Positions 48,296 to 61,000 of a DNA stretch of 64,000 nt are shown here, piece by piece. A model generated the notes under the pieces. It saw only the letters and a list, made by a program, of their open reading frames with translations. It was not told the DNA's origin and did no database searches. The position numbers and the translations under genes are program-made. Position 1 is the stretch's first letter. Each line of letters begins with the position of its first letter. Origin of the DNA: Lucifuga dentata (Eukaryota > Chordata > Actinopteri > Ophidiiformes > Bythitidae); the NCBI GenBank assembly GCA_014773175.1, contig VXCM01003390.1, positions 1 to 64,000 of the forward strand, in the 5' to 3' direction.

Positions 48296-48395
48296 AAGGC
48301 CACCGGCCCATCACCATCGACCGGCCCACTGATGGCTGCAGCCCACTGGCAAAAGTTCCGCCTCTCCCGATGGCCAATCCGACCCTGGTTCTGGG
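48296..48395 (-). mobile_element. DNA-transposon end fragment, GGGTCGGATTGGCC
   Basis: Read on the minus strand, CAGGGTCGGATTGGCCATC, GGAGAGGCGGAAC and CAGTGGGCTGCAGCC resemble a widespread fish repeat end. No partner end is visible. Confidence 0.4.
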
Positions 48396-48399
48396 GCAC

Positions 48400-49015
48400 T
48401 AGAGCACACAGTTTTGAGCCTCCTCGAGGTCATGAACCCAGTTATTGAGAAGCTGCCCACCTGAGTCTTTCCTGCAATCATACATTCAACTTATAATAAG
48501 TGTGGAGATGTAAAGGTCTTAATCTGGAAGGTTGATAACAGGGCTTCTAAGTGACAATGGCAGACAGTGAGCAGCCACATCATTTGGGAGCATATCTATG
48601 TTCCCAGGGACCTGTGTTCCCCAGTTCAATATTCTGTTAACACACACATTAAACCATTATGTACTCTATTGTGCTATATAGAGCTTGGGAACATAGGAAT
48701 GACTCCTGACATTAAACTGAACTGCCACACAAGCTACAGCAACAGTTAGCATTTAGCATTAGACACAATTGATGTTTACTCATTCATATAAAGCATCTGC
48801 TATCTTGGGAAAAGTGGGATGACAGACAGACTGTAGGTGCAAAAGATCTAGAATAGGTTCAGACAGGAAGTTGTGTTTCCTGTTATTCACTTCAGCAGAT
48901 TCATGATGGTGCATGTAGATTACGTTGAATTACGTAGATTACTGGAAGCTCTAATTGTCTACATGTATGTGTGAATGAGTCAGTAAGTTTGTCCATTTGT
49001 GTTTGTTAGCTCCGT
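48400..49015. other. Unassigned non-coding sequence
   Basis: No gene or repeat was recognised. Confidence 0.45.
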
Positions 49016-49019
49016 CAAA

Positions 49020-49138
49020 GATTGGTGACCTGTCCAATGTCTACCCTGCCTCCACCCAACCAACACTGTCAACAATGGGAGAAGTTCCAGCGCCACACAA
49101 CCCTGCACAGGATAAACAGGTATGGATGGATGGATGAA
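49020..49138 (+). mobile_element. SINE 3' fragment, worn
   Basis: GACCTGTCCAATGTCTACCC, CTGCACAGGATAAACAGG and the tail TATGGATGGATGGATGAATG follow the order of the SINE 3' body and tail, in a diverged copy. Confidence 0.6.
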
Positions 49139-49144
49139 TGGTGA

Positions 49145-49690
49145 TCTGGGGTAGGTGACATCCAAAGTATAGATTTTCTATCACTTTAGTCCAGCGCTTT
49201 TGACGTAACTGTTTGATATATCATCATCGTGAGGTTCCCGACACATTTCTCCAGAAAAGCATCCACCAAATTCTTCCTGCGTAACCACAACAGAGCGATG
49301 ATTCACTCCACTTTCACGGGCAAAAATAAATAAAAAGGATGAAGTCTTGACTCCAGGGAGATTCTATTCCCACTGCAGAGAAGAGGACGAGTCTTGACCA
49401 GGTGTTGAAATGGACAGGCTCCTACACAGCATGAAATACAAAACATCCAGCAGCTGCGCAATTCAGCGTGCAATAGCAGTAGCCATGCTGGATGATATTC
49501 TAGTGATGGAGGAAATTATTACCTTTGTGTCAGTCTGAGTGAAGTCTGGTTTTGGCCGACCTGCCAGATGGAAGCTATATGGATGTAACAACAGTGTCCA
49601 TGCACAGAAAATGTGTCAGTATGTGTGTGTGCTGTGTATGTAAATTAATTCTGGGTGTATTTTAGCAGATGGAAGGAAAAGACAACATGC
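49145..49690. other. Unassigned non-coding sequence
   Basis: No gene or repeat was recognised. Confidence 0.45.
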
Positions 49691-49691
49691 T

Positions 49692-50286
49692 TTAAAGGAC
49701 CATTCCATTTTTCATGTTTGAGCCTAATGTATTTAATTTTCAAACATGTAACGTTACTGACAATCATTTCCCAAAGCATACTACTGGAACGGTGAATTAA
49801 AAATGTTTTTCCTACCTTCCAGACCTCCATTGGTTTCAGTTCATTCTGCTACGCTATTAAAATCAGCTTGTTGATACTTGAAACATTCTTGTGATAGGTA
49901 ATCCATCGCCAACAAGACTTGTATTCAGGTTTTTTTTCAAAGTTTTGTAATTTTAGCGTTTAATTTTAGCGTTTAGCATTTTCTAAAAAGCATGGACTGA
50001 AATGTCTCCACCAGGGAATATAGTCCCAAAAGAAGACCTGTGTTTATCGAAAAATTTTAACAACTGTGACTTCATAAAGCTGCATAAATATTAGCAGAAA
50101 ACATCAATTTTTAAGGTGGGTGTCTCGCTTAAATATTTGATTTTCAAAGATTAAGATGTTTTGCAAAATATCAGGAAAGGTGAAATACGGTTTTATCCTT
50201 TGGAAAATGATTGTCAGTAAAGTAACATGTATGAAAATTAAATATATTCAGCTCAAACATGCAAAATACATGGTATTGTCCTTTAA
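49692..50286 (+). mobile_element. MITE with TTAA ends and long TIRs, copy 3
   Basis: TTAA at 49692-49695 and 50283-50286. The left arm CATGTTTGAGCCTAATGT to CATTTCCCAAAG is inversely repeated at the right, ending CATGGTATTGTCC. Same orientation as copy 2. A short internal repeat (AATTTTAGCGTTT twice, near 49950) is specific to this copy. Confidence 0.8.
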
Positions 50287-50289
50287 GAA

Positions 50290-51155
50290 ATTAAGTTCAA
50301 GAAATGATTATAGAATTTAGAGAGCTCGACTGTCTACCATTAATTTAGGCTTCATGAGGATTGATATTTGAAATTTTTCAGGCATATTTGGAGGAATGTG
50401 GGCTGGTTGAATAGGGAGCAACACAGAAGGCAAATGGAGCAAGGAGGTTATGTTTTCATCTGCATCTGTTGGGTTGTTTGTTTATTTGGTTTTTTTTTTT
50501 TAACTGGATTAATTAAAAAGTTTGGAACAAAACATAGTGTAAGGGTTGGATATGGTCAAAGGAAGATAGAGTTTTGGTCCAGATCCAGGACATTTTAAAA
50601 AAATAATTTCTTAGCATTGTCAGGATATTTTCTATGTTTTTGTCAGTTTCTTCAAAAGGAATACACAAATTTCAAAGAAAAAAAAAACAGGTATATTTAT
50701 CTCATGATGGAGTATTAATAGGTGCAATTTGGTCCAGATCCAGATAAGGATCTTGTGGACTAAAATATATGCTTGGACAATGGACTAACAAATAGGGTGT
50801 ACGATGCAGCAACTATTAATGTATATATCAGATTATGCTGATTTATTAAAACAAAAACAGTTTATATAGACTTAAACACAAATCAAACAGCTGGCTTTTT
50901 AAAGAATTACTTTGCTATAATTGCTTTGTTATAACTGCTTGTCTGGATTTCATTGAGAAAACATTTCCACAAAATTTCCCACGTGTTTTCCCCCAAATTA
51001 TCTTTTAACATTTGCTTTTGTATTTTCACCTTTCAAAGCCTGTTTGCCTCTTTTTTTCCTCTTCTTCCTCCAGCGTGCTCTGCCTCTTCTCTGTGTTGGT
51101 CATGTTCATTGTACAGACAAGACAGATAAGAGAGCAGCAGTGAAAAACAATCAAA
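50290..51155. other. Unassigned AT-rich sequence
   Basis: No gene or complete repeat was recognised. Confidence 0.45.
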
Positions 51156-51156
51156 A

Positions 51157-51597
51157 ACATACATGTATGTATGTATGTATGTATGTATGTATGTATGTAT
51201 GTATGTATATATATATATATACATACATACATATATACATGCATATACACATACATATATACATGCATATACACATACATATATACATATATATATTATA
51301 TATACATACATATATACATATATACACACACATATATGTATGTGTATATATATATACATATATACATATATGTATGTACATGTACATACATATATACATA
51401 CATACATATATACATGCATATACACCTACATATATATACATACATATATATATATTATACTGTATATACATATATACACATACAGTATATATATGTATGT
51501 ATATGTGTATATATATGTGTGTATATATGTATATATACTGTATGTATGATATATATGTATACATACAGTATATATGTATATATACGTATATATGTAT

Positions 51598-51638
<41 letters not shown>
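51157..51638. repeat. Compound TATG/TACA/TA microsatellite, alternating purine-pyrimidine
   Basis: About 480 bases of TATG, TACA and TA words. It holds two long strictly alternating purine-pyrimidine runs (51157-51296 and 51297-51425) and shorter ones after. TATG-rich parts precede TACA-rich parts, so inverted pairing is possible. Open frames of 128-202 codons on both strands are made entirely of the repeat. Confidence 0.9.
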
Positions 51639-51639
<1 letters not shown>

Positions 51640-51764
51640 CTCATACAACTAATACAACTGGAACTGACAGTAAGCCAGATTGAGGCTGCTTGTGTGATAT
51701 GCTTGTTTATTCCAGCCTTTGAGATAACAAAAGGTAAAGCTTGCCTCTTCTGGAGTGGGAAATT

Positions 51765-51797
51765 GTGTGCGTGAGTGCGTGCATGAGTGCGTGCGTG

Positions 51798-51828
<31 letters not shown>

Positions 51829-51857
51829 NCGTGAGTGCGTGCATGAGTGCGTGCGTG

Positions 51858-51888
<31 letters not shown>
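51765..51888. repeat. (GT)n microsatellite repeated across an N
   Basis: A CGTGAGTGCGTGCATGAG-type block and GT run appear twice, before and after N at 51829. Likely one copy in the genome. Confidence 0.75.
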
Positions 51889-51891
<3 letters not shown>

Positions 51892-51894
51892 GAA

Positions 51895-52935
51895 AAATTA
51901 TAAGTCATCTGGTTCTGAGATGAATAAATGCATTTACATTTTTTTTTCTCGAATTCATTAACAGGAGCCATGGCTATAACCTACATTTTAAATAGGGCGA
52001 TTCATCCCATCATTTAGAAAAACAGAAAGAGCCATTTGTCCAATTCATGCCTGCAAATGAGTGAGATAAAAATAAAGCAATCTATATTCTGGGCTGATTA
52101 ACTGTTTCAACCTACTTCAAATGTGCAGCCTGGTATTGAAAATACTGAGATACATATAGCAGTCTGTCAGAAACATATCCAAGTTGTCCTTGGTCAATCC
52201 TTGCACAGTCGGTCAGTTTGGATTCAACAAATGTAAAATAATACATGCAACAAGCATTTCCTAATAAGCATTGCTTTTCTAATATATATGCATGGCAGAT
52301 TTTTAAAAGGCTGTATTTTAATATGTGCTCCTCATTGGATTCTCCTCATAACTCTGCTGTGCATCAAATTGCAAATCAGGTAAGCGTCTGCTTAGAATTC
52401 ACAAAACAACCCTTCATATTTACGCTGGGAAAAATTAAAGCTTTCTAGGATATTGCTCATTTTCTTGCTCTCTGTTTGGGATAACAGTGATGATTTATTC
52501 ATTTCTAACCATTTTGGGCTTCAGATGGTATTCAGAGCCAGTTTTCCTTTTTAATCAATGTTGAGATAAGCAGGAGGTGAATTTGTAATTTATAGAGGCA
52601 TGTCTACCTCAGTCATGTGTGTGTGTGTGTATATGAGAGTGAGAAAGTGTGTGCATGCATTCATTCATACATGTATATATCAGACGAAGACATAACTTGT
52701 CTATAGTTGCTTTTTTCTTCTCTTTTGTGTGTGCATGTGTGTGTATGAGTGTGTCCATTCTTATACAGGAGTTAAAGTTGATGTTATTTCAGCTATTGGC
52801 TGCGGCAATAAAATGAATTGATAGCTGGAACGGTATGCAGACGAGACATTGTGATGCATGCCTGAGGTTGTGCAGTACAGGGTGATTAAACTAATTTAAA
52901 AATAGCTTACTGCCTGTGAGTAGGAACCAATGCTA
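51895..52935. other. Unassigned sequence, 52795-52920 possibly constrained
   Basis: No gene seen. Segment 52795-52920 (GGCTGCGGCAATAAAATG to GTGAGTAGGAACC) is non-repetitive with TGATTAAACTAATTT and GCATGCCTGAGG words and may be conserved non-coding DNA. Confidence 0.3.

Positions 52936-52937
<2 letters not shown>

Positions 52938-52968
<31 letters not shown>
52938..52968. repeat. (CA)n microsatellite
   Basis: Uninterrupted CA run. Confidence 0.9.
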
Positions 52969-52970
<2 letters not shown>

Positions 52971-53142
52971 GATATATCTGGGTAAAAATAAACTAAAATG
53001 GCCTTTTTCCTGGTGTGCATGATGATACTTGCCTCAGATTTTATTTTCCTCATTCAACAGTTAGAGTGACTTTTTATTAAATATAGCCACTACTTTGTGC
53101 TTCATTGTGGAGTTTTATTTTGACACACCCATTAAATCCCTC

Positions 53143-53145
<3 letters not shown>

Positions 53146-53180
<35 letters not shown>

Positions 53181-53235
53181 NTTTTGACACACCCATTAAA
53201 TCCCTCCTCTGTGTGTGTGTGTGTGTGTGTGTGTG
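53146..53235. repeat. (GT)n microsatellite repeated across an N
   Basis: A TTTTGACACACCCATTAAAT block with GT run occurs on both sides of N at 53181. Confidence 0.75.
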
Positions 53236-53726
53236 AGTGAGTGAGTGGCGCTCCTCTCCTCAGGCTCCAGGGCTCTGTTTTTGTATATGGATCCCTTTGA
53301 CAGATGATCCTAATTTTCCCCCGGCCTGCCTCCACTTGGTGCTGAATGTTATTACACTCGAGATAAAACTAATAAAGAGGAAGAATTTAAATCTATCTGG
53401 ATTTATTCCTCTCTCTTTCTCTCTTTTCTGCATTTCTGCGGCATTACTTAAGTCAAAAAGAGAATTTGGATTCACGCTGTGTAAATGAGGGAGGGAAATT
53501 GAATAACTCAGGACTTTAAGCAGTGATTTAGGAGTGAAAATGACCTGAATGTAGCAAAGTAACAAAACATTCAGGCTCTTACATGCAGACTCTGTGGAGC
53601 CTCTTCCTCTTCTTATGATTCCCTGACATCATCTGCAGTTTATTCATGTAAACAATTGATGCATTATTAAGTTGCTTCTCATATAACTTAACTCAAAAAA
53701 TTGGATTTGCCATGAACTTGCTCTTT

Positions 53727-54541
53727 AACTCTTTACTACCTAAGGTGTTTTTGAGCAATTTCTGTCTAAATGGCAAAAGTAAAGGCTTATTACTCTGAAC
53801 ACATGATAAAGGGAGTCATTTACTTTTTACCAATTGACAGAAAACCTTTTAAATTTTCAGGAAAATAAGTTGACTTCAAGTTTAGAGATTCTCAATAACA
53901 ATGACAATAAAAACACTAAAAAATATAAGTGAACATAGGGTTTTTTTTCCTTCAAGTTATACATTTTTCAAATTGTTTATTTCAGGCACACAACAAGCCA
54001 GCTCCTTGGATTAACTTTTGTGATCCTGCTAAATATGTAAACTCTAGTTGCTGAAAGATTTAGAATGATTGAACATACAGGAAAAAAGTTACGGCGTTTG
54101 GCACCGTTGGTGTTCCCTGCTTTGGCACAAAACATCTCCAAGGTTTCCAACAGAGTGAGAGCATCGTTATTTTATGTACAGACAAAGTTTGGCTGTTGCT
54201 ATGGTAAACCAAAGCTGATTGGGCCACCTATCCGTCAATCAAATCCTATCCAATCCTTTCTATCCAAATCTAATACCGCTCTTGCCCTAGGAAGTGATTT
54301 ATTGAGAAGCTACAAAGCTAGCTTTAGCTTGGAGGCTATCTTGTGCTTTAGTTGCACATATCTCGGGATTGCATGGTCATAAAATGTCACGCTTGGACTC
54401 ATTTTGTTCGGGAGAATCTAAGCTTTCCGTAGATATCCATATTTCTCCATTTTATTGAGAAATGGTGATTATAAAACACCACGAACACTACAATGTAAGT
54501 GCTGGGCCTGGCACTGGGCTGCTCTGGTTTTAAAGGATTAA
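53727..54541. mobile_element. Possible TTAA-bordered MITE
   Basis: The left edge TTTAACTCTTTACTACC and the right edge GGTTTTAAAGGATTAAA have the style of fish piggyBac-like MITEs (TTAACCCTTTA...). The interior contains a 105-codon frame (54065-54382) without a recognised domain. The inverted match of the ends is weak, so this is tentative. Confidence 0.3.
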
Positions 54542-54604
54542 ATCAAAATATAACATTTAAAAGAATTCTAGATAATAAAATTTCCATTAATTTTCTGCAG
54601 AAAT

Positions 54605-54695
54605 TTTCAGAGTCTTTAGGCATACCACCAGGGGGCGCTTTACATACCATTCATGGAACATGTGCCACAGTTTAAGAACCACTGTATTAGACAGC
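54605..54695 (-). mobile_element. hAT end fragment, CAGTGGTTCTTAAACTGTGG
   Basis: On the minus strand it begins CAGTGGTTCTTAAACTGTGG and continues through AGCGCCCCCTGGTGGTATGC, a hAT-Charlie-like terminal pattern. The other end is absent. Confidence 0.6.
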
Positions 54696-54699
54696 TTAA

Positions 54700-55550
54700 T
54701 TGACTTCATCTGTACTTGTACAGAAGGCTAAAAATGCAATTTTGCTGTAAAATTGCATCATACTGGAGTCTGCTTACAGTAACACTTCAGTCTGCCAACT
54801 AAACCTGTCAACGTTAACAGTGTGTGTCTGTGTGTGTGTGTGTCTGTGTGTGTGTGAAAGCATTATAGTATGAGTATATTGGCACTTGATTATTTCTTGG
54901 AATTTTGCAGGTTTCATCATGTTCTGTGAGTTATATTGAATCAGAATCAGCACACAAAAGGCGTCTAAATTCTCACTTTCACAGAGGCATTATTTCGTAT
55001 TAGGCAACATCATCGCATATTAATATTCTGAACCATAGAGCTCCTATGTGTTCAGTAGCTCAGGGAGTTCCCATTGTGTCCTCAATTAATGCCCAGGGGA
55101 GTCTGTTGTTCTATGAGCCCTGCAGAAAGGAGGTATCATCCACAGAGACAACAATGTGTTATTTCACTCCACAGAGGGGTGTCTGTTGCTTCATTTTCCT
55201 CTTTATGTTTAAGCGAAAGAAGCAACAGCTACCATGACGGAGGATAATTAAATTGATATTCTTTGATTTTCCTGCAGATCAAACAAAACTGGACTGATGC
55301 AACACACATCAAGACGTGCATTTCAATTAGAATGCAAGAGTAGGGAAGTTAATGTGATAAAAAACCTTCACATTACTGGGTGTTTTTATTGCTTATTGCT
55401 TTTATATAAAAACAATAATCAATAAAATGCATATAAAGGTGTTCACATACATTAGAGTAGGAGCTTTAAAAAATGGTTTGGAAACTGGTTCCTGTTTGCG
55501 ACATGAAGTAAAGTTCCTGAGTTCTGCATTTGTCTCGAATCCACCAGCAG
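54700..55550. other. Unassigned sequence, 55010-55260 possibly constrained
   Basis: A GT run lies at 54821-54856. Segment 55010-55260 is non-repetitive, with CTCAATTAATGCCCAGGGG and GATAATTAAATTGATATTC. No gene seen. Confidence 0.3.
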
Positions 55551-55561
55551 CATCGTCCACA

Positions 55562-55625
55562 ACAGAGGCGGACTTAGTCATTTGGGGAGCCGGGCAAACA
55601 CAAATTAAAGGGCCCTTTCCAACCT
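55562..55625. mobile_element. DNA-transposon end fragment, AGAGGCGGACTTAG
   Basis: AGAGGCGGACTTAGTCATTT, GGGGAGCCGGGC and AAAGGGCCC resemble a fish repeat end; no partner end seen. Confidence 0.3.
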
Positions 55626-55881
55626 TTTCCGAACTGGAAAATAGGATTTTGTAGTCATCAACTTCAAAACACAAGAACCAATCATCATCTTCAAATCAAA
55701 AACTTTAACAGAACATTAAATGTTACTCATGTTTTCTAATAATATTAAATATTAGTTTACATCGCAGCAGGGAAACAAGCCTTTTGCTAATACTTTTGTC
55801 AATGATGAATGTTGGATAAAAGTTAGAATAAAAACATGATTTTTTTCTTGATTTTACATAAATATTTATATTGCAGCTATT

Positions 55882-56708
55882 CATAGTTTTCACGTGATGT
55901 CACAGCCTTATGGGAACGCCCACCTGGACAGCAAAATAAAGCTTTCTTCTGCTGCTCGCTAGTTATTTTCACCAGGTTTGTTGTTTGTTTAGCCAAAATG
56001 CCGAATTGGACGTGCTAACCGACCAGGAGACAAGCCTGGGTTCTGCTTCTACAGAATCCTGTCCGAGAAAGAAAACCCAGAGAGGAGGAGATTGTGGGTT
56101 TGTGCTATTAGACGTGCCTCCATCTGTCCAGCAAAGCATGGCAACCATCAAAGTACACACGTCTTTACAGCGAACATGTCATATGTCATAAGATATCATG
56201 TTAACCTAACCAGAATATTACAGCTCTAGAACGCTGACTACAGTGACTCTGAAACTAACAACACCTGGGGTCAACGTTAGGTAGCTAGCTAATGTTAGCT
56301 AGCACTCACCTTTGCTATGACTATGAAGAATTTCTTGTCCTTCACTTCCCAAATGGCTGCATTATTGACCATCCAGATCTAAAATACATAGAACTGTCTG
56401 TACTTTTGTACCTTTTCATCCTGGAGGCAGTGTAAGGAATTCTCCACAAGATATATGTACACATCTCCAAACTGGAGGCGCCAAACTGCAGTGAGTGCTG
56501 TATATGGATCACAAGTGCCCAAAAATGTGCAGTTTGTTCACATATCTTTGTTTTTCTTCTTTTGAGAGGTGATCTAAATATCCGTGGCTTTAAACAGATG
56601 GATAATTGACAGCCTGTGCTGCAGTTCTACAGTGTCCCGTGTTGGCCTTCATGTTGGAACGCTGTTTTGCCCTCCAGGTCACCACCAATCACGTGACTGA
56701 AAACTATG
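55882..56708 (+). mobile_element. P-like DNA transposon remnant, CATAGTTTTCA ends
   Basis: The left end CATAGTTTTCACGTGATG is inversely matched by CACGTGACTGAAAACTATG at the right. A further shared word (CACCTGGACAGCAAAA against TTTTGCCCTCCAGGT) follows inside. The left third contains a broken THAP domain, the DNA-binding domain of P-element transposases and THAP9. No clear 8-bp duplication can be read. Assignment to the P superfamily is inferred from the THAP relic. Confidence 0.6.
55998..56195 (+). pseudogene. Decayed THAP domain
   Basis: ATG at 55998-56000 opens MPNWTC and stops. One base shift gives NRPGDKPGFCFYRI and, in the same frame, ERRRLWVCAIRRA. Another shift gives KYTRLYSEHVICHK ending at about 56192. 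This matches the THAP layout: start Met-Pro, first cysteine, FxFP-type region, RRxxWxxAIRR, then RVCSEHF. The late cysteine reads as Tyr (YSEH), and there are stops and frameshifts, so it is non-functional. Recognition is by eye from family knowledge. Confidence 0.7.
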
Positions 56709-56719
56709 ACTAGTTGTTT

Positions 56720-59068
56720 GTGGGGGGGGGGGGCNGGGGGGGGGCCAGTATTTCACCTGTACCTTAAAGTTCACCTTGGGTCCATGATATAACTGCAAGT
56801 CCACTTCAGGAAATTTTCAAACACATCTGTACATAAATGCACCATGTCATGAGTTCATTTAATCAGTGTGCACCTTTAAATGCCTTTAGAAAGTGAGGTG
56901 CACGAGTATTTAGTTGTGTTGGGAATTGAAAAGCTTGACTTTTATCAGCAGCAGGCAGAGTAAACCCATGTGGGTATACAGGATGGTCTAGTGGCTAAGA
57001 ATCTATAATTGGGCAAGGACAAACCAGTCTGTGCTGAATTCAGTCTGAACACAATGCCCTCTGTTTGGCATCTTTACAAACATTCACACTGAATAATGAA
57101 GCAGAGAGAAATGCTAATTCGGGATGAGTGTCAGGCTAGCACAATACTCCCATCCGGAGAGGACATATCTGTGTTATCATTAATTATGAAACAAACCTCT
57201 CAGGTGGGATGATAGGGTAAAAGTCTGAGATCTCTGAACACACCGAGTCAAATTGAATTCAAACATTTAATAGATGACCTTACTTTTTTTCATTATTATT
57301 CTTACACCGTGTTCTTCTGGGACTAATAGGCTTTGTTTTTTGCTGATTGGTGGAAGGATTTCATTTCCAGGAAATAGAAGGTGCTTTTCTTGGGAAATGT
57401 GTGTGATTGGTGTCCAGCCAGATAAATGATTTGACTTATTTCACTGTTAGATTATTGCAAATAGATATCATTGTTTCCATAGCCAAATGTCTGAAGCATA
57501 ACTACGGCACCCCTGATGGCCAAATTTTTTACAATTCTACACAGAACATTAAGTTCTACAGTTGTTCCACGTCCCAAATGTCAGCCTAAACCCTTGCAGT
57601 CCTCCTCTGAGTCCAGACTTTATGACGGGGTGTATGTGGTCCTCTGGGCCGATAGATATTTGGGACAGTCTTGTCAACATAGCAAAATCAAAATGTTGCC
57701 ATTGTTTTTGTTTTCACCCTGGTTGCTAGAAAGGGTGTCTGCAGCAACACCAGCTTGGCGATCACCAGCATTGTTGGCAAATACAGGTCATTAATTCCAT
57801 ATTTTTTCCAAATGATCTGGGAAAACAGAGTTACAGGTAAGAAAACATCCAGCATTAGCCAACAAACAATGTTATGCTGGATACACACCTGTGTTCCATC
57901 TGTCACATCGCTCCGCGTCCACGATGAATGATTGGTCGCAGCCAATTTGGCAAAGGCCTTTAGGTTCAGCCCACTGTGGGCCACGCTGGATCAGACTTTG
58001 CTCAGCAGCATATCGAGGTTGTGTGGGAAGGGGGGCGATCGCAATGCCATTTTAACCCTCACAAAGACCAATGGGACGCCTACAGTCTCACAGATTCCAC
58101 AAAGAAATGCAAATGAAGACCGCAAGTCCACCATCATACTCTAAACTTCTCAGCTGACAGACCAAATAAATCAAACGAACATTGAAATCTGATTGGCTGT
58201 TGGAAGCTATTATATTTGCATAATGTCTAAAGTAATGGGCATTTAAATTTCACAACGCTGTAATGCTATGGATCAAAGTTCCATCACAATTACATCAAGC
58301 ATTCAACCATTTTTACAATTTATATAAACTAGGCCACGCCTGTATAAAAGTTACGACCATTTACTTGTGGACTTATTACTTACTTATATTGAATATCACA
58401 ATTTCTGTGTATTTTTTTTTTTTTTACAGTGAATTTGCTTAAAATGTAATCAAAAAAATGCTAAAACACAATATGTTTAAAAACTTTGGCACACACCTTC
58501 AATTTCCACGTAATCCTCCACTCAGCCTCATTGCTTTCTGCACTTTCACAAACGTTCTGCAGCCTCATAACACCAGAATCCATCAAAAACACAAAACACA
58601 ATCCATTGCTCTTAACGTAGAACATAACCCCAGAAGTTACCATAACCATTTCCCTGCAAACGCCATTTGGCATGAGCTGAATTTAACTCTAAAATATTTA
58701 ATGATTAAAAAAAAAAGCAGTACGGGAAATAACGTGAAACTGGCCAACAAGGAAGTAGCTTGAATCATCAGTGAAAAGTAAAATATGAGNCGGGAAATAA
58801 CGTGAAACTGGCCAACAAGGAAGTAGCTTGAATCATCAGTGAAAAGTAAAATATGAGTACAGGGGAATCCATTACTCACTCTCAGCTTGAATAAATGATA
58901 AATGTTGCACTGTTAATGTGATCACAGACATGATATTTATCTTTAATTAAAACCTGGTTTAGCAGATTCTGTGTGATTCTCTCTCAGTGTGATCAGAGGA
59001 GCTGAGGCTGGATGATCAGCCGCCAGTCAGCAAATAGCATCCTGAGGCTTTATCTCTGCTGACCTGTA

Positions 59069-59118
<50 letters not shown>

Positions 59119-59985
59119 CTATCAAGGCTGAAGTCCAAACTATAGTAAACTGCATTTTTTTCAATTTGACTTAAAGTGTGAAACTGGATTTGCATCAAAT
59201 TATTTAAGTTCTTCTTCATGTCTGCATGAAGAAGAACTTTGTAGTTTGCAGTGATGAGTGACTGTTTGTTGCACAGTTTATCTGAATTTTTTTGTTTTAT
59301 TCATAGCCCTCATTATTTTTGTTTTTCCCGGGATAAAACTTGTTCAAGGTTTATTTTAATTCAGCTATAAATAATTAGTTATTCTAATGCCTGTCGCTGA
59401 TAATACATTAGAAAGGAATGGATGAAAATCTGTTTGTCATTTCAGATTCTCATTTTTCAGTGAAGTTGGTATTTAAGTTATAAACTGTTTCCTGAGCTGC
59501 AAACTTCCCCCCAAACAAATGTGTATGGCACATATTGTATGTTTAATTAGTAAATCACATGTCAAATGCCACATGTATAACTGGAATCATGCTGTTTTTG
59601 CAGCATGAAATAATTTGTTAAAAAAAAAAAACAATAATTCTGAAATTTTCACTCATGAAGTTGGAACTTTTTTTTTATTTTTAGGCATCTGGATACTGAT
59701 TTGTTAAAATGTGTATCATGCATGATTGTGTTTGTTCTTTGTACTATGCTCCATGTGAAATCAGATGATGAAACCACTTTCACAGTGCTGCCTGTTGTTG
59801 TTTGTACTTATTTTAATACATTCTTGCACATAATTAACAGCTTGTCTGCAGTTTTTTTTTCTTCCCCCCCCCCCCNCCCCCCCCCCCTTTCACTTTCTAT
59901 TACTGGAAGCTTATTCCAGGATGAGGAAGATTTAAGTGTAAGTGTGATAAATCTGACGATTCGTGTTAAAAGTGGATGATCAGGT
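56720..59985. other. Unassigned sequence with homopolymer gaps
   Basis: A G run with N (56735), a C run with N (59876) and an exact 67-bp repeat across N at 58790 are present. Frames of 70-108 codons between 57407 and 58763 have no recognisable domain. No gene seen. Confidence 0.4.
59071..59116. repeat. (GT)n microsatellite
   Basis: Uninterrupted GT run of 46 bases. Confidence 0.9.
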
Positions 59986-60299
59986 TTGAATATTTAGTAT
60001 GAAAGAAACATACCAGTGATTCTGTTTGAGCCTAATAAATACAACATGCTACACGCTACATTACTGCAACCATTTTCCAAAACGTACTACTGAAGCGGTA
60101 CAATTTAGATTCATTTTTCCAACCTTCCAGACTGCCATTAGTTTCAGTTCATTCCAGTTTCAGTTATTAAAATCTACTTGCAGAGACTTGAAACGTGTTT
60201 AAGATAGATCGTACATCATTCTTATTTTTGTCAAAGTTACTTAAACTCAGAAGTTTGTTGCTGTTTTGGCTGCAGGGAGGCATGGGCTGGGTCAGAAAA

Positions 60300-61000
60300 C
60301 AGAAATGTGAAAAGATTCGATTATAGAATTGATATGGTTGAAGACAGGATAAATAAAGTCTTCATTTGGAGTAAATTTAACTCTCCACAGGATAAAGACA
60401 TTTCTGCTATTTTGAAGAAGCTGGTTTACAGTATGTTTATAGAAATAATTTACGATGTAAAATTAATACAATCAGACGTAAGCTTCTTTTTGCATTTGAA
60501 GAAAAATGATCTATAGATATTCTGCTAAAACCAAAATTGCAGATTATATCCAAATTAAGCAAAAATATGGCCCTGAAGTTTACGGAACATCGTGCCTTTC
60601 AAGAAGCTAAAGATTTTTAGCTGTCCAGATGCAAACAGGCATCCTTCCTCTGAATACTGAAGATTTAAAAACATCCAGGAAGAAAACAGAATGTGTGAGT
60701 TAGGAGAAGTTGAGGATGAGTCGCCTTTTTTTCTTTTTTTTTGTTTTTATTGTAGCTCTGAGGAGCTGAGAGGACCAGTGTTTGATCAAAGTCCTGAGAT
60801 ATTTTGGTGGAGTGACAATGCAAAACTGGAATGGCTGTTTTTAATTTTAATTATAAGATTTTAGTAGCGCTTTACCTGTGGAACCTGTATCATACTGGAT
60901 CTGGTATTTATGAGAAATTAGTGTGTTGTAAGCCCATGTGGGCTGGACATAATACTGTATATGCATGACACAGTAATAAAAAATTCATTCATTCATTCAT
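60300..61000 (+). mobile_element. Insert with (ATTC)n tail inside TTAA MITE copy 4
   Basis: This unmatched block ends ACACAGTAATAAAAAATTC followed by ATTC repeats, the form of a retroposed 3' tail. A 69-codon frame at 60307-60516 has no recognisable domain. The insert boundaries are approximate. Confidence 0.45.

Noticed and set aside
51044..51652. Overlapping open frames of 128-202 codons on both strands
   Set aside because: They consist of TATG/TACA repeat translated as Tyr, Ile, His, Cys and Val strings; simple repeats without stop codons.
54065..54382. 105-codon plus-strand frame
   Set aside because: Lies in a probable MITE interior and has no known domain; kept only as part of a tentative element.
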